Assembly: GCA_023954745.1 (NCBI GenBank)
Contig: JAGSHC010000029.1
Location: 1-37,782, forward strand
Direction: 5' to 3'
From: Deltaproteobacteria bacterium
GTDB taxonomy: Bacteria > Myxococcota_A > UBA796 > UBA9615
DNA length: 37,782 nucleotides
Of the stretch, positions 20,342 to 29,180 are shown one piece after another. Under the pieces are notes generated by a model. It worked only from the letters and a program-made list of their open reading frames with translations, did no database searches and was not told where the DNA came from. Position numbers and translations under genes: made by a program. Position 1 is the stretch's first letter. The number at the start of each line of letters is the position of its first letter.

Positions 20342-21616
20342 CTAGTGGTGGATCCCCGTCTTGGGCCGAATCACCGCGCCGTCGTTGATGTGGTCGTTCC
20401 AGCTCGCCGGCTCGTAGCCGTTGGCGATCTCGACCATGGAGATGCAGTCCGGCACCGGACACACGATCTGGCAGAGGTTGCACCCGACGCACTCGGACTC
20501 ATCGACCACCGGAACCCGGCTGCCGTCGGTTGCGGGGTCGATGCACTGGTGCGCGCCGTCGTGGCAAGCCACCACGCACTTGTAACAACCGATGCAGCTC
20601 TCGGCGTCGATGACCGCCTTTGTCTCGTAGTTGAGGTCGAGGTTGCCCCACTCGCTGTAGCCCGGCAGCGCGCGGCCCACGGCGTCGTGGACCGAGGCGA
20701 AGCCCTTCTCGTCGAGGTAGGTGTTCAAGCCCTCGATCATGTCTTCGACGATGCGGTAGCCACGCAGCATCACCTCGGTGCAGACCTGCACCGACGTCGC
20801 GCCGAGGAGGATGAACTCCACGGCATCCCGCCAGTCCGTCACTCCGCCGATGCCAGAGATGGGGATGTTGAAGCTCGGGTCACGCCCCAGCTGACCCGTC
20901 ATGTGCAGGGCGATGGGCTTCACGGCCGCGCCGCAGTACCCACCGTTGGTCGACTGGTCGCCCACGCGCGGGTTCGGCACGAAACGGTCGATGTCCACAC
21001 CGATGATCGACTTGATGGTGTTGATGAGGGACACACCGTCGGCGCCTCCCCGCTGCGCCGCGTGTCCGTGGGGGAGGATGTCGCCCACGTTGGGGGTCAG
21101 CTTCACCAGCACGGGGACGGTGGAGTACTCCTTGGCCCAGGACGTGATCTCCTCGTTCACCCGAGGCTCCTGCCCCACCGCGCTGCCCATGCCGCGCTCG
21201 CACATGCCGTGGGGGCACCCGAAGTTCAGCTCGAGGCCATCGGCGCCGGCGTCGATGGACCGCTTGATGATGTCCTTCCACTCCTGACGAGTCTCCACCA
21301 TCAGCGAGGCGATGACCGCGTGATTGGGGTAGTGCTTCTTCACGTCCGCGATCTCGGCGAAGTTCTTCTCCAGCGAGCGGTCGGTGATGAGTTCGATGTT
21401 GTTGAAGCCGATGGCCGCCGTGCCCCGGTAGTTCGTGGCCGCAAACCGCGAGCTCACGTTCTGGATGGGCTGGCCCAGGGTCTTCCAGACCGCGCCGCCC
21501 CAGCCGGCGTCGAAGGCACGCTTGATCTGGTCCCCGCTGTTCGCCGGAGGAGCCGATGCGAGCCAGAAGGGGTTGGGGGAGACGATGCCTGCACAGTTGG
21601 TGGTGAGGTCTGCCAT
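20342..21616 (-). CDS. preA: dihydropyrimidine dehydrogenase subunit PreA
   Basis: A 424-residue protein with a dihydroorotate-dehydrogenase-like FMN barrel followed by two [4Fe-4S] clusters. The barrel has LELNFGCPHGM, VKLTPNVGDI, PIALHMTG, ISGIGGVTDWRDAVEFILLGA and GYRIVEDMIEGL. The ferredoxin part has CIGCYKCVVACHDGAHQC and CVGCNLCQIVCPVPDC. With PreT it reduces uracil and thymine to their dihydro forms with NADH, the first step of the reductive pathway. The start A is also the last A of the preT stop (TGATG), so the two are coupled. In the active-site loop the position of Cys671 of mammalian enzyme (LACGQDP) reads SAVGQEP here, a Val; a Cys occurs earlier in GMCERG. Confidence 0.94.
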   Translation of the reverse strand: MADLTTNCAGIVSPNPFWLASAPPANSGDQIKRAFDAGWGGAVWKTLGQPIQNVSSRFAATNYRGTAAIGFNNIELITDRSLEKNFAEIADVKKHYPNHAVIASLMVETRQEWKDIIKRSIDAGADGLELNFGCPHGMCERGMGSAVGQEPRVNEEITSWAKEYSTVPVLVKLTPNVGDILPHGHAAQRGGADGVSLINTIKSIIGVDIDRFVPNPRVGDQSTNGGYCGAAVKPIALHMTGQLGRDPSFNIPISGIGGVTDWRDAVEFILLGATSVQVCTEVMLRGYRIVEDMIEGLNTYLDEKGFASVHDAVGRALPGYSEWGNLDLNYETKAVIDAESCIGCYKCVVACHDGAHQCIDPATDGSRVPVVDESECVGCNLCQIVCPVPDCISMVEIANGYEPASWNDHINDGAVIRPKTGIHH

Positions 21617-22920
21617 CAGTTCTGCCCTCCGAGGTAGATATCCATGGCCTGCGCGGCGCGCTTGCCTTCGGCCGCGGCGTTGACGACCTCCTTGCCGCCG
21701 TTCGCGGCGTCGCCACCGCAGAACCAACCCGCCCGTCCGGTGGCGCCGTCGTCGTTCGTCACGACCCGCCCCCACTGAACCTCGATGCCGTCGAGCCCGG
21801 AGAGCATGTCTCCCAGCTTGCCCTGGCCGATGGCCATCAGGACCAGCTGCGCGCCGAGCAGGACCTCTTCTCCCTCGACGGGCTTCTTGTCCTCGTCGAG
21901 CACCGCGCAACGGACGCGGGCGACTGCTCCGTCACCCTCGAATGCCACTGGCTGAGCCCGCCAGGCAGCACGGGCGCCCTCACGCTTCGCCTCGTCCCAC
22001 TCGTGGTGGTAGCCGCTCATGCCGGCTTCGCCTCCCCGGTAGACCATCGTCACGTTGGGGACTCCGAGGCCGAGAAGCTCGCGCACGCAATCCAGAGCGG
22101 TGTTGCCGCCGCCGATGACCGCCGCGCTGGTCACCGAGGAGAGGTCGAGTTCCTGCAGCTTCATGCGCTCGATCCACTCGACCGCACCGTGAACTCCGTC
22201 CAGGTCCTCACCCGGCACCTTGAGGAATCGGTCCACTCCGAGACCCGCCCCAAAGAAGACCGCATCGTGGTTCGCCTCGAGGTCCTCCAGGCTGAGGTCA
22301 CCCCCGACCTCCACGCCCGTCTTCACCTCGATGCCGCCGATGCCAAGCACCCACTCGACCTCTTCGAGAGCCCGGTCCGCCTTCATCTTGTATGGGGCCA
22401 CCCCGGTGCTGTTCAGCCCGCCGAGGACCTCACGCTTCTCATAGATGGTGCAGCTGTGGCCGAGGCGACGTAGCTCGTGCGCGGCGGCGAGGGATGCAGG
22501 CCCTGCCCCCACGAGGCCCACGGACTTGCCGGTGTCGGGGCCCGCCTCGAAGAAGCTCCACTCCGCGTCGAACGCAGCATCGGTGGCATACCGCTGGAGC
22601 TTGCCGATCTGGATCGGCGGCGCGTCCATGTGGTTGAAGACGCAGTCGCCCACGCAGAGTGTCTCTACCGGGCAGACCCGAGCGCAGCTCATCCCCAGGA
22701 TGTTGGACTCGAAGATCGTGCGAGCCGACCCCTTGAGGTTGTCCGTCGAGATCTTCCGGATGAACTCCGGGATGTCGATGCTCGTGGGACACGCGGTGAT
22801 GCAGGGCGCGTCTTCGCAATACAGGCAGCGGTTGGCCTCGGCGATGGCCTGGGGCTTCCCGTAGGCGTGCTTGAAGTCCGTGAACACGGCTTCGGACCGC
22901 GTGGCGGCAGGTCGGGTCAT
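21616..22920 (-). CDS. preT: dihydropyrimidine dehydrogenase subunit PreT (FAD/NAD(P)-binding)
   Basis: A 434-residue electron-input subunit from the ATG at 22920, with GGAG five bases upstream. The N-terminal domain holds cysteine-rich Fe-S motifs (CLYCEDAPCITACPTSIDIP, then CARVCPVETLCVGDC). The FAD fingerprint is VGLVGAGPASLAAAHELRRLG, and the NAD(P)H-binding fold is AAVIGGGNTALDCVREL. The C-terminal GRAGWFCGGDAANGGKEVVNAAAEGKRAA closes the flavin site. It takes electrons from NADH and passes them to PreA, matching the N-terminal half of the mammalian enzyme and glutamate synthase small subunit. A TACCAT box lies about 54 bp upstream of the start. Confidence 0.94.
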   Translation of the reverse strand: MTRPAATRSEAVFTDFKHAYGKPQAIAEANRCLYCEDAPCITACPTSIDIPEFIRKISTDNLKGSARTIFESNILGMSCARVCPVETLCVGDCVFNHMDAPPIQIGKLQRYATDAAFDAEWSFFEAGPDTGKSVGLVGAGPASLAAAHELRRLGHSCTIYEKREVLGGLNSTGVAPYKMKADRALEEVEWVLGIGGIEVKTGVEVGGDLSLEDLEANHDAVFFGAGLGVDRFLKVPGEDLDGVHGAVEWIERMKLQELDLSSVTSAAVIGGGNTALDCVRELLGLGVPNVTMVYRGGEAGMSGYHHEWDEAKREGARAAWRAQPVAFEGDGAVARVRCAVLDEDKKPVEGEEVLLGAQLVLMAIGQGKLGDMLSGLDGIEVQWGRVVTNDDGATGRAGWFCGGDAANGGKEVVNAAAEGKRAAQAMDIYLGGQN

Positions 22921-22973
22921 GCGATCTCCAGAATGGATGCGAGGGAGACACACACGGCCCCTGCGCAACGGGA

Positions 22974-22979
22974 ATGGTA
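22974..22979 (-). promoter_or_regulatory. -10-like box TACCAT before preT-preA
   Basis: On the minus strand TACCAT ends 53 nt before the ATG of preT and matches the TAnnnT pattern. It would give a leader of about 47 nt that includes the GGAG site. Confidence 0.25.
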
Positions 22980-23028
22980 CGGCAGGGCTCGCGATCCCGT
23001 CCAACGGCGAAACCAGCCTGGGCCCCGC

Positions 23029-23034
23029 TACGCT
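23029..23034 (+). promoter_or_regulatory. -10-like box TACGCT before the lectin lipoprotein gene
   Basis: TACGCT lies 27 nt before the ATG at 23062 and would give a leader of about 21 nt that includes GGAG. The same hexamer precedes the kinase gene at 30221. No -35 box is evident. Confidence 0.3.
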
Positions 23035-23061
23035 CTTGGACCGTCCCCCTTGGAGATCCTC

Positions 23062-24279
23062 ATGCCCCGCTGCTCCCTTGCCGCTCCCCTCCTCACGTCC
23101 TTGTTGTGGCTGCTACCTGCGTGTGGGGCCACCGGCTCGCTCTCCTTCGAAGGCCTCGACGACCTCGTAGGGGACGACGACGACGTGGTGGGCGACGACG
23201 ACGACGTGGTGGGAGATGACGACGACGCCACCGGCGACGACGACGACGTGGTGGGCGACGACGACGACGCCACCGGTGACGACGACGATGTGGTGGGCGA
23301 CGACGACGACGCCACCACCACCCCCTGCCCTGCCTACACCATCACCTGTGGGCAGACCGTGTCGGCCAACAACGCCACTGCGGGTGTGAGCCTGCTGGAC
23401 GAGAATTCTTGCGTGGGCTCGGGCATGACCGGCCCCGAGGTCACCTACGAGTTCGTAGCCCCGGGGCCCACGGCGTTGTCCGTGGACTTGGCAAACATCA
23501 GTCAGGACCTCGACCTGTACGTCCTCGCCGGAGCCACCTGCAATCCCCAGGACTGCGTGGACGGATCGTGGAACAGCGGGAGCGACGACGAAGACCTCGA
23601 GATCGAGCTCGATCCCGGCGATGTCGTCACCATCATGGTCGACGGCTGGGACGGTGCGGTCTCGGATTACGACCTGACCGTCTCCTGCAACGCCGGCGGA
23701 GACGACGACGACGATGACGACGACGACGGAGCAGGTCCCGATGTGGACGGCGACGGATACGACGCATCGGTGGACTGCGACGACAACGACCCCAGCATCA
23801 ACCCTGGCGCGACCGAGGTCTGCGACACCATCGACAACGACTGCTCAGGCGGAATCGACGACAACGGCGGATGCACTGGGTGCAGCCAGGGCTCCTATGG
23901 AGGCCACACCTACCAGGCGTGCTCCGGCTTCGGCGCGGACTTCAACAGCGCCGCGGCGGCCTGCTCCCAATTCGGCTACTACCTCGTCACCATCGACGAC
24001 GCAGGCGAGGACTCCTTCGTCTCCGGACTGGCGCAGTCCAACAGCACGGGCCAGGTGACCGAGTGGTGGATCGGCTACACCGACCAGGGCTGGAACAACG
24101 AGGGCAACTGGGACTGGGTGGGCGCAGCGTCCTCCACGGGGTACGAGAACTGGAACAGCGGCGAGCCCAACAACTCCGGCAACGAGGACTGCGCCGAGAT
24201 GACCCCCTGGAGCAGCTGGGCGTGGAACGACATCGGCTGCATTGGCTCCAAGGCGTTCCTCTGCGAAGGCGACTTCTAG
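23062..24279 (+). CDS. surface lipoprotein with Asp-rich heptad repeats, PPC-like domain, MopE motif and C-type lectin domain
   Basis: A 405-residue exported lipoprotein: signal peptide ending LLPAC, with the lipidated Cys at about 20. Residues 37-85 are seven 7-residue units (GDDDDVV or GDDDDAT). A beta-sandwich resembling pre-peptidase C-terminal domains follows (about 88-212), then a second Asp run and one MopE-type metal motif (DCDDNDPSINPGATEVCDTIDNDC). The C-terminal 130 residues are a C-type lectin-like domain: YGGHTYQAC, WWIGYTDQGWNNEG, the sugar and calcium motif EPN at 368-370 and WND at 388-390, ending FLCEGDF. EPN is the mannose-type signature. The protein probably binds glycans at the cell surface. 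It precedes the giant MopE repeat gene by 111 bp. Confidence 0.86.
   Translation: MPRCSLAAPLLTSLLWLLPACGATGSLSFEGLDDLVGDDDDVVGDDDDVVGDDDDATGDDDDVVGDDDDATGDDDDVVGDDDDATTTPCPAYTITCGQTVSANNATAGVSLLDENSCVGSGMTGPEVTYEFVAPGPTALSVDLANISQDLDLYVLAGATCNPQDCVDGSWNSGSDDEDLEIELDPGDVVTIMVDGWDGAVSDYDLTVSCNAGGDDDDDDDDDGAGPDVDGDGYDASVDCDDNDPSINPGATEVCDTIDNDCSGGIDDNGGCTGCSQGSYGGHTYQACSGFGADFNSAAAACSQFGYYLVTIDDAGEDSFVSGLAQSNSTGQVTEWWIGYTDQGWNNEGNWDWVGAASSTGYENWNSGEPNNSGNEDCAEMTPWSSWAWNDIGCIGSKAFLCEGDF
23170..23316 (+). repeat. seven tandem 21-bp units encoding GDDDDVV/GDDDDAT
   Basis: Seven in-frame 21-bp units follow one another without gaps. Their order is VV, VV, AT, VV, AT, VV, AT, so the last part is an alternating 42-bp higher-order repeat. 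The units are close copies at DNA level, which favours slippage or recombination between them. Confidence 0.9.
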
Positions 24280-24353
24280 CGACGCCTCGCGGAATGGGAG
24301 GCCCAACTCGAGACGAGGCGGTGCCTTCCCGGCGGGGGCTACGCCCGATCCTC

Positions 24354-24359
24354 TAGAAT
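24354..24359 (+). promoter_or_regulatory. -10-like box TAGAAT before the MopE repeat gene
   Basis: TAGAAT matches four of six bases of the sigma-70 -10 consensus and lies 31 nt before the ATG at 24391. It would give a leader of about 25 nt containing AAGGAG (24379-24384). Confidence 0.35.
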
Positions 24360-24390
24360 GAGCGCATTGAGAGGCACCAAGGAGCCGTTG

Positions 24391-27300
24391 ATGAACCGCC
24401 ACTTCTGGGGCCGTATGCCCAGCTTGGCCGTCCTGATGGTGCTGTGCGCCGCCGGTACGGCCTCCGCCGCGACCTATGTCGTCAACAGCGTCGCCGATCC
24501 CGGGAACGGCACCTGCGACGCATCCGAGTGCACGCTACGAGAAGCAGTCGATGCCCTCTCGGCGAACAACGACGCGATCCGTTTCGACTTCACCGGGACA
24601 GGTCTGTCCGCACCCTTCGAGATCGAGCTCGGCTCGTATCTGAACGTCGACCAGAACGAGGTGACCATCGACGCTCTGGACTGCACGGGGTGCGGGACCG
24701 TCGCTGGCACGACGACCAACGCGACGGACGGCTTCGACTCGACGCTGGCGGTGCGTGTAATCGCGGCCGTGGGGTTCTCCGACGACCAGCTGTTCTACAT
24801 CGACTCCAACGACGTGGTGCTCAAGGGCTTCAACCTCGACGGGTCTCCCGAGTTCGGCGTCGAGGTGGAGGGCGACCGCTTCACGATGGAGGACTGTTAC
24901 GTGGGCACCTCCATCAACGGAGGATTGGGCCTCGGCAACGGCGATGACGGCATCAACTTCGCCAACAGCAACAACAGCGTGCTGGGCCCGGGCTTGCTGG
25001 TCTCCGGGAACGGCGACAACGGCATCAGCGTCTACGACAAGGACAGCGACTCCCTCACCATCAAGGACAGCATCATCGGGCTGGACGTCACGGCCACCGC
25101 CCTGCTGGGGAACGCCGACTACGGGATCGTGGTCAACGGCAACGACGGGAACCTGGGGACCCTGACCATCGGCGGCGCCTCGAGCACCGACGGCAACGTC
25201 ATCTCGGGGAACGGAGAGTCGGGGATCCTGCTCTACAACGACGTCGACGGGAACAGCGCCGACATCGCCAACAACCTCATCGGCACCAATGGGGCCGGGA
25301 CCGTAGACCTCGGGAACGACGGCTACGGGCTGCTGATGTCCGCAGAGTTCTTCACGGCCGATCGCCCCCGTGAGTTCGACATCTACGACAACGTGATCTC
25401 TGGGAACACCGATGGGGGGGTCTTCCTGCATCGCGCGGCGACCCTGACGTTCTCGAGCAACGCCATCGGCACGGATGTCGGCGGAACCCTCGATCTCGGC
25501 AACGGCGGGGAGGGCATCTACCTCTACTCGAACTCTGGCGGCGCGGACACGACGTCGGTCACCATCGGCGGCGCGGGGAACGAGAACCTGATCGCCTACA
25601 ACGGGGGCGACGGCGTCCGCATGAACGACGCGGGATCGCTCGAGGTGGAGTTCATCACCATCAGCGTGAACCAGTTCTGGGACAACGCGGGCCTCGCCAT
25701 CGACATCGAGAACGCCAACGCCACCAACACCGGCGACGGACCGTCCCTCCCCCCCGCGAACAACTGCTCCAACGATGAAGGCTGGGGGAACAGGGAGGCG
25801 AGTCGCCCTCTCATCTCCAGCGCCGAAGTGCTCGGGGGCACGCTCACGGTGGTGGGGACGTCCTGCGCGTCAGCCATCGTGGACCTCTACCTCGCTGACC
25901 CCGACGGCACCGGCTACGGAGAGCCCTTTCTCTTCCTGGGCACGGACACGGCCACTGGCGGCGGGGGCGGTGCTTGGACCGTCACGGTGCCGAACAGCGG
26001 AGCGACGTCCTCGGACGTGGTCACGGCGCTCCAGACCGACACCGACGGCGAGACGGGGGAGGCCGCGCTCAACGTAGCGGTGTCGGCTCCTTGCGATGCC
26101 GACGGAGACGGCCAGGACCGCAATGACGGGACCCTCCTGTGCGTAGGCCCCGACTGCGACGACACCGACGCCACCATCTACGACGGCGCCCCCGAGGTCT
26201 GCAACAACGTCGACGACGACTGCGACGGGGTGGTTCCCACCAACGAGATCGACGGGGACAGCGACGGCCAGGCCACCTGCGAGGGGGACTGCGACGACAG
26301 CGACGACACCATCTACGACGGCGCCACCGAGATCTGCGACGGCCTCGACAACGACTGCGACCTCGCCATCCCCGCGGACGAGGCGGACTCCGACGCCGAT
26401 GGGCAGCGGGTGTGCGAAGGCGACTGCAACGACGGCGTCGCGACCATCTACGACGGCGCCATCGAGCTCTGCGACGGCCTCGACAACGACTGCGACACCC
26501 TCCTCCCGGCGAACGAAGCCGACAACGACGGGGACGGGTTCCTCGTCTGCGAGAACGACTGCGACGACACCAGCGCCAGCGTGTTCCCGGGCGCCACGGA
26601 AGCCTGCAATGGCGTCGATGACGACTGCGACGGCTCCATCCCCGCCAACGAGTTGGACGGGGACAGCGACGGGCAGAGCGCCTGTGCTGGCGACTGCGAT
26701 GACGCAGACGCCACCACCTTCAACGGCGCGACCGAGTTGTGCGACGGCGTCGACAACGACTGCAACGGCGCCGTGCCCACCGACGAGACCGACGACGACG
26801 GCGACTCCTTCAACGAGTGCTCCGGAAACGACTGCAACGACGCAGACGCCACGGTGTTCCCCGGGGCGACGGAGACGTGCAACGGCATCGACGACGACTG
26901 CGACGGCTCCATCCCCGTGGACGGGGCTGACGGGGACAGCGATGGGCAAGCCACCTGCGCCGGCGACTGCAACGACGCGGACGCGACCATCTACGACGGC
27001 GCCCCCGAGCTGTGCGACGGCCTCGACAACAACTGCGACAGCTCGCTCCCCGTGGACGAGTCGGACGCCGACAGCGACGGCCAGAGCGCGTGCGCGGGCG
27101 ACTGCGACGACGCGGACGCCACCGTCAACGGGTCGGCCACCGAGATCTGCGACGGCCTCGACAACAACTGCGATGGAACGGTGCCCGCGGACGAGACCGA
27201 CGACGACGGCGACACCTTCAGCGAATGCGCCGGCTTCGACTGCGACGACACGAACAGCCTCGTCTTCCCCGGGGCCACGGAGTTGTGCAACGGCACCGAC

Positions 27301-29157
27301 GACGACTGCAACGGTGCGGTGCCTGCCGACGAGCTCGACGTGGATGGTGACGGCACGTCGACCTGCGACGGCGACTGCGACGACACCGATGCGACGGTCG
27401 CCCCCGGCCTCCCCGAGATCTGCGACGGCGCCGACAACGACTGCAACGGTTCGGTGCCCTCGGACGAGATCGACGATGACGGCGACGGCGAGACCGAGTG
27501 CGAAGGCGACTGCGACGACTTCTCCGCCACGGTGAACACCCTGGCGGCGGAGGTCTGCAATGGCCTCGATGACAACTGCGACGGCGCCGTACCGGCAGAC
27601 GAGACCGACGACGACGGCGACGGGTTCGACGAGTGCGCCGACGGAGACTGCGACGACACCGAGCCCACCACGTTCCCCGGCGCCACCGAGGTGTGCGATG
27701 CCATCGACAACAACTGCGCCGCGGGCATCGACGAGCCCTTCGATCTGGACTCCGATGGTTTCACGGACGGTGCGGTGACGGACTGTGTGAACGCCTGGGG
27801 CGCCGCCAACGTCGACTGCGACGACACCGACGCCGCCGTGAACCCCAACGCCGTGGAGCAGTGCGACGGCATCGACAACAACTGCGACGGGACGATCGAC
27901 GAAGACGCCGACCTCGACGGCGACGGATTCACAAACTGCGCCGGGGACTGCGACGACAGCGACGCCACCATCTTCCCCGGAGCCACCGAGGTCTGTGACC
28001 TCGCGGACACGGACTGCGACGGGACGCTGCCCGCCGACGAATCGGACGGGGACGCCGATGGGGTGGCCGCCTGCGTCGGAGACTGCGACGACGCGGACGC
28101 CACCGTGTACCCCGCCGCTCCCGAGCTGTGCGACGAGCTGGACAACGACTGCGACGGGACCGTGCCGCCTGACGAAGTCGACGACGACCTGGACGGGTTC
28201 TTCGAGTGCGACGGAGGCGACTGCGATGACACCTCTCCCCTGACCTTCACGGGGGCTGCCGAGCAGTGTGACGGCATCGACAACGACTGCGATGGCGCCG
28301 TGCCCGGCGACGAGACGGACGACGACCTCGATGGGTACGACGAGTGTGCCCAGGGCGACTGCGACGACACCGACTTCACCATCAACCCCGGCGCGGAGGA
28401 GGTCTGCGACGCGGTGGACCAGGACTGCGACGGGGTCATCGACAATGGGTTCGACCTGGACGAGGACGGCGTCACCACCTGCGGTGACGACGGAGTGCTG
28501 GCCACCGAGGATGACGACTGCGACGACGAGAACGCCGACGTCTCTCCCGACGTCCAGGAGGTGTGCGACGGCATCGACAACGACTGCGATGGCGACATCG
28601 ACGAGGTGGAGGACCTCGACGGAGACGGCTTCACCAACTGCGATGGCGACTGCGACGACGAGAACGCCGACGTCTACCCGGGAGCCGACGAGATCTGCGA
28701 TGGGCTGGACAGCGACTGTGACGGCGACGTGCCCGCCGATGAGTCAGACGATGACGGAGACGGCTTCAACGAGTGCGGCGACGACGACTGCGACGACGAC
28801 GACCCGACGGTCTACCCCGGCGCGGAAGAGACCTGCGAGGACGGCATCGACCAGGACTGCGACGGCGAGGACCTCGTCTGTGGCGAGGACTGCGTCGACC
28901 TGGACGAAGACGGCATCACCGACTGCGACGGCGACTGCGACGACAACGACGCCCTGGTCTCCCCCGTCGCCACAGAGACTTGCGAAGACGGCATCGACCA
29001 GGACTGCGACGGCACCGACGTCGACTGCATCGAGCTCACCCTCGAGGAGGCCGCCGGGTGCGACTGCGGCGACAGTTCTCCCAGTGGGAGCACCGCACTG
29101 GCGATGTTGGGACTTCTCAGCCTGACCGGGCTGCGCAGGCGGCGCCTGGTGGCCTAA
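24391..29157 (+). CDS. giant surface protein: beta-helix domain, 21 MopE-type metal-binding repeats, MYXO-CTERM-like tail
   Basis: A 1588-residue exported protein. The ATG at 24391 is preferred because AAGGAG stands six bases upstream; an in-frame start at 24358 lacks this. A signal peptide ends GTASA. A CSLREA-like motif follows (CDASECTLREAVDA), then a right-handed beta-helix with repeated NVISGN/GIYLY-type rungs to about residue 470 and a beta-sandwich to about 567. Residues 568-1546 hold about 21 repeats of some 45 residues: DGDxDGxxxC, GDCDD, PGAxExCDGxDNDCDG. These match the putative metal-binding motif of MopE, a copper-binding surface protein of Methylococcus. The end is GCDCGDSSPSGS, one hydrophobic helix and RRRR, a MYXO-CTERM-like tail. 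It is probably a calcium- or copper-loaded surface filament or adhesin. Confidence 0.92.
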   Translation: MNRHFWGRMPSLAVLMVLCAAGTASAATYVVNSVADPGNGTCDASECTLREAVDALSANNDAIRFDFTGTGLSAPFEIELGSYLNVDQNEVTIDALDCTGCGTVAGTTTNATDGFDSTLAVRVIAAVGFSDDQLFYIDSNDVVLKGFNLDGSPEFGVEVEGDRFTMEDCYVGTSINGGLGLGNGDDGINFANSNNSVLGPGLLVSGNGDNGISVYDKDSDSLTIKDSIIGLDVTATALLGNADYGIVVNGNDGNLGTLTIGGASSTDGNVISGNGESGILLYNDVDGNSADIANNLIGTNGAGTVDLGNDGYGLLMSAEFFTADRPREFDIYDNVISGNTDGGVFLHRAATLTFSSNAIGTDVGGTLDLGNGGEGIYLYSNSGGADTTSVTIGGAGNENLIAYNGGDGVRMNDAGSLEVEFITISVNQFWDNAGLAIDIENANATNTGDGPSLPPANNCSNDEGWGNREASRPLISSAEVLGGTLTVVGTSCASAIVDLYLADPDGTGYGEPFLFLGTDTATGGGGGAWTVTVPNSGATSSDVVTALQTDTDGETGEAALNVAVSAPCDADGDGQDRNDGTLLCVGPDCDDTDATIYDGAPEVCNNVDDDCDGVVPTNEIDGDSDGQATCEGDCDDSDDTIYDGATEICDGLDNDCDLAIPADEADSDADGQRVCEGDCNDGVATIYDGAIELCDGLDNDCDTLLPANEADNDGDGFLVCENDCDDTSASVFPGATEACNGVDDDCDGSIPANELDGDSDGQSACAGDCDDADATTFNGATELCDGVDNDCNGAVPTDETDDDGDSFNECSGNDCNDADATVFPGATETCNGIDDDCDGSIPVDGADGDSDGQATCAGDCNDADATIYDGAPELCDGLDNNCDSSLPVDESDADSDGQSACAGDCDDADATVNGSATEICDGLDNNCDGTVPADETDDDGDTFSECAGFDCDDTNSLVFPGATELCNGTDDDCNGAVPADELDVDGDGTSTCDGDCDDTDATVAPGLPEICDGADNDCNGSVPSDEIDDDGDGETECEGDCDDFSATVNTLAAEVCNGLDDNCDGAVPADETDDDGDGFDECADGDCDDTEPTTFPGATEVCDAIDNNCAAGIDEPFDLDSDGFTDGAVTDCVNAWGAANVDCDDTDAAVNPNAVEQCDGIDNNCDGTIDEDADLDGDGFTNCAGDCDDSDATIFPGATEVCDLADTDCDGTLPADESDGDADGVAACVGDCDDADATVYPAAPELCDELDNDCDGTVPPDEVDDDLDGFFECDGGDCDDTSPLTFTGAAEQCDGIDNDCDGAVPGDETDDDLDGYDECAQGDCDDTDFTINPGAEEVCDAVDQDCDGVIDNGFDLDEDGVTTCGDDGVLATEDDDCDDENADVSPDVQEVCDGIDNDCDGDIDEVEDLDGDGFTNCDGDCDDENADVYPGADEICDGLDSDCDGDVPADESDDDGDGFNECGDDDCDDDDPTVYPGAEETCEDGIDQDCDGEDLVCGEDCVDLDEDGITDCDGDCDDNDALVSPVATETCEDGIDQDCDGTDVDCIELTLEEAAGCDCGDSSPSGSTALAMLGLLSLTGLRRRRLVA
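26092..29028 (+). repeat. tandem array of about 21 MopE-type repeats (roughly 135 bp each)
   Basis: The units share DCDD, a PGA/DGA turn, E-x-C-x-G and DxDCDG at fixed spacing; most end in P-x-D/N-E. Two units near 27730 and 28450 carry insertions before DCDD. Some units are close copies at DNA level, others clearly diverged, so the array is old but still partly homogenised. Confidence 0.9.
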
Positions 29158-29161
29158 ACGA

Positions 29162-29180
29162 GGCGGGAGCTACCCGAGCC
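29162..29180. terminator. hairpin between the convergent MopE repeat and sigma-fusion genes
   Basis: GGCGGG at 29162-29167 can pair with CCC at 29173-29175 and GCC at 29178-29180, with a 5-nt loop that contains the stop of the minus-strand gene and a 2-nt bulge. The genes are separated by only 12 bp, so any terminator must sit here. The stem is modest. Confidence 0.3.

Noticed and set aside
23170-23316. Possible CRISPR-like array because of regular short repeats
   Set aside because: The 21-bp units are contiguous without spacers and are in frame within a lipoprotein gene.
26991-28637. 548-codon minus-strand frame opposite the MopE repeats
   Set aside because: Its Ser/Pro-rich repeats (SSQSPS and similar) are just the complement of GACGACTGCGAC-type repeats; the plus strand has the known metal-binding motif, signal peptide and sorting tail.
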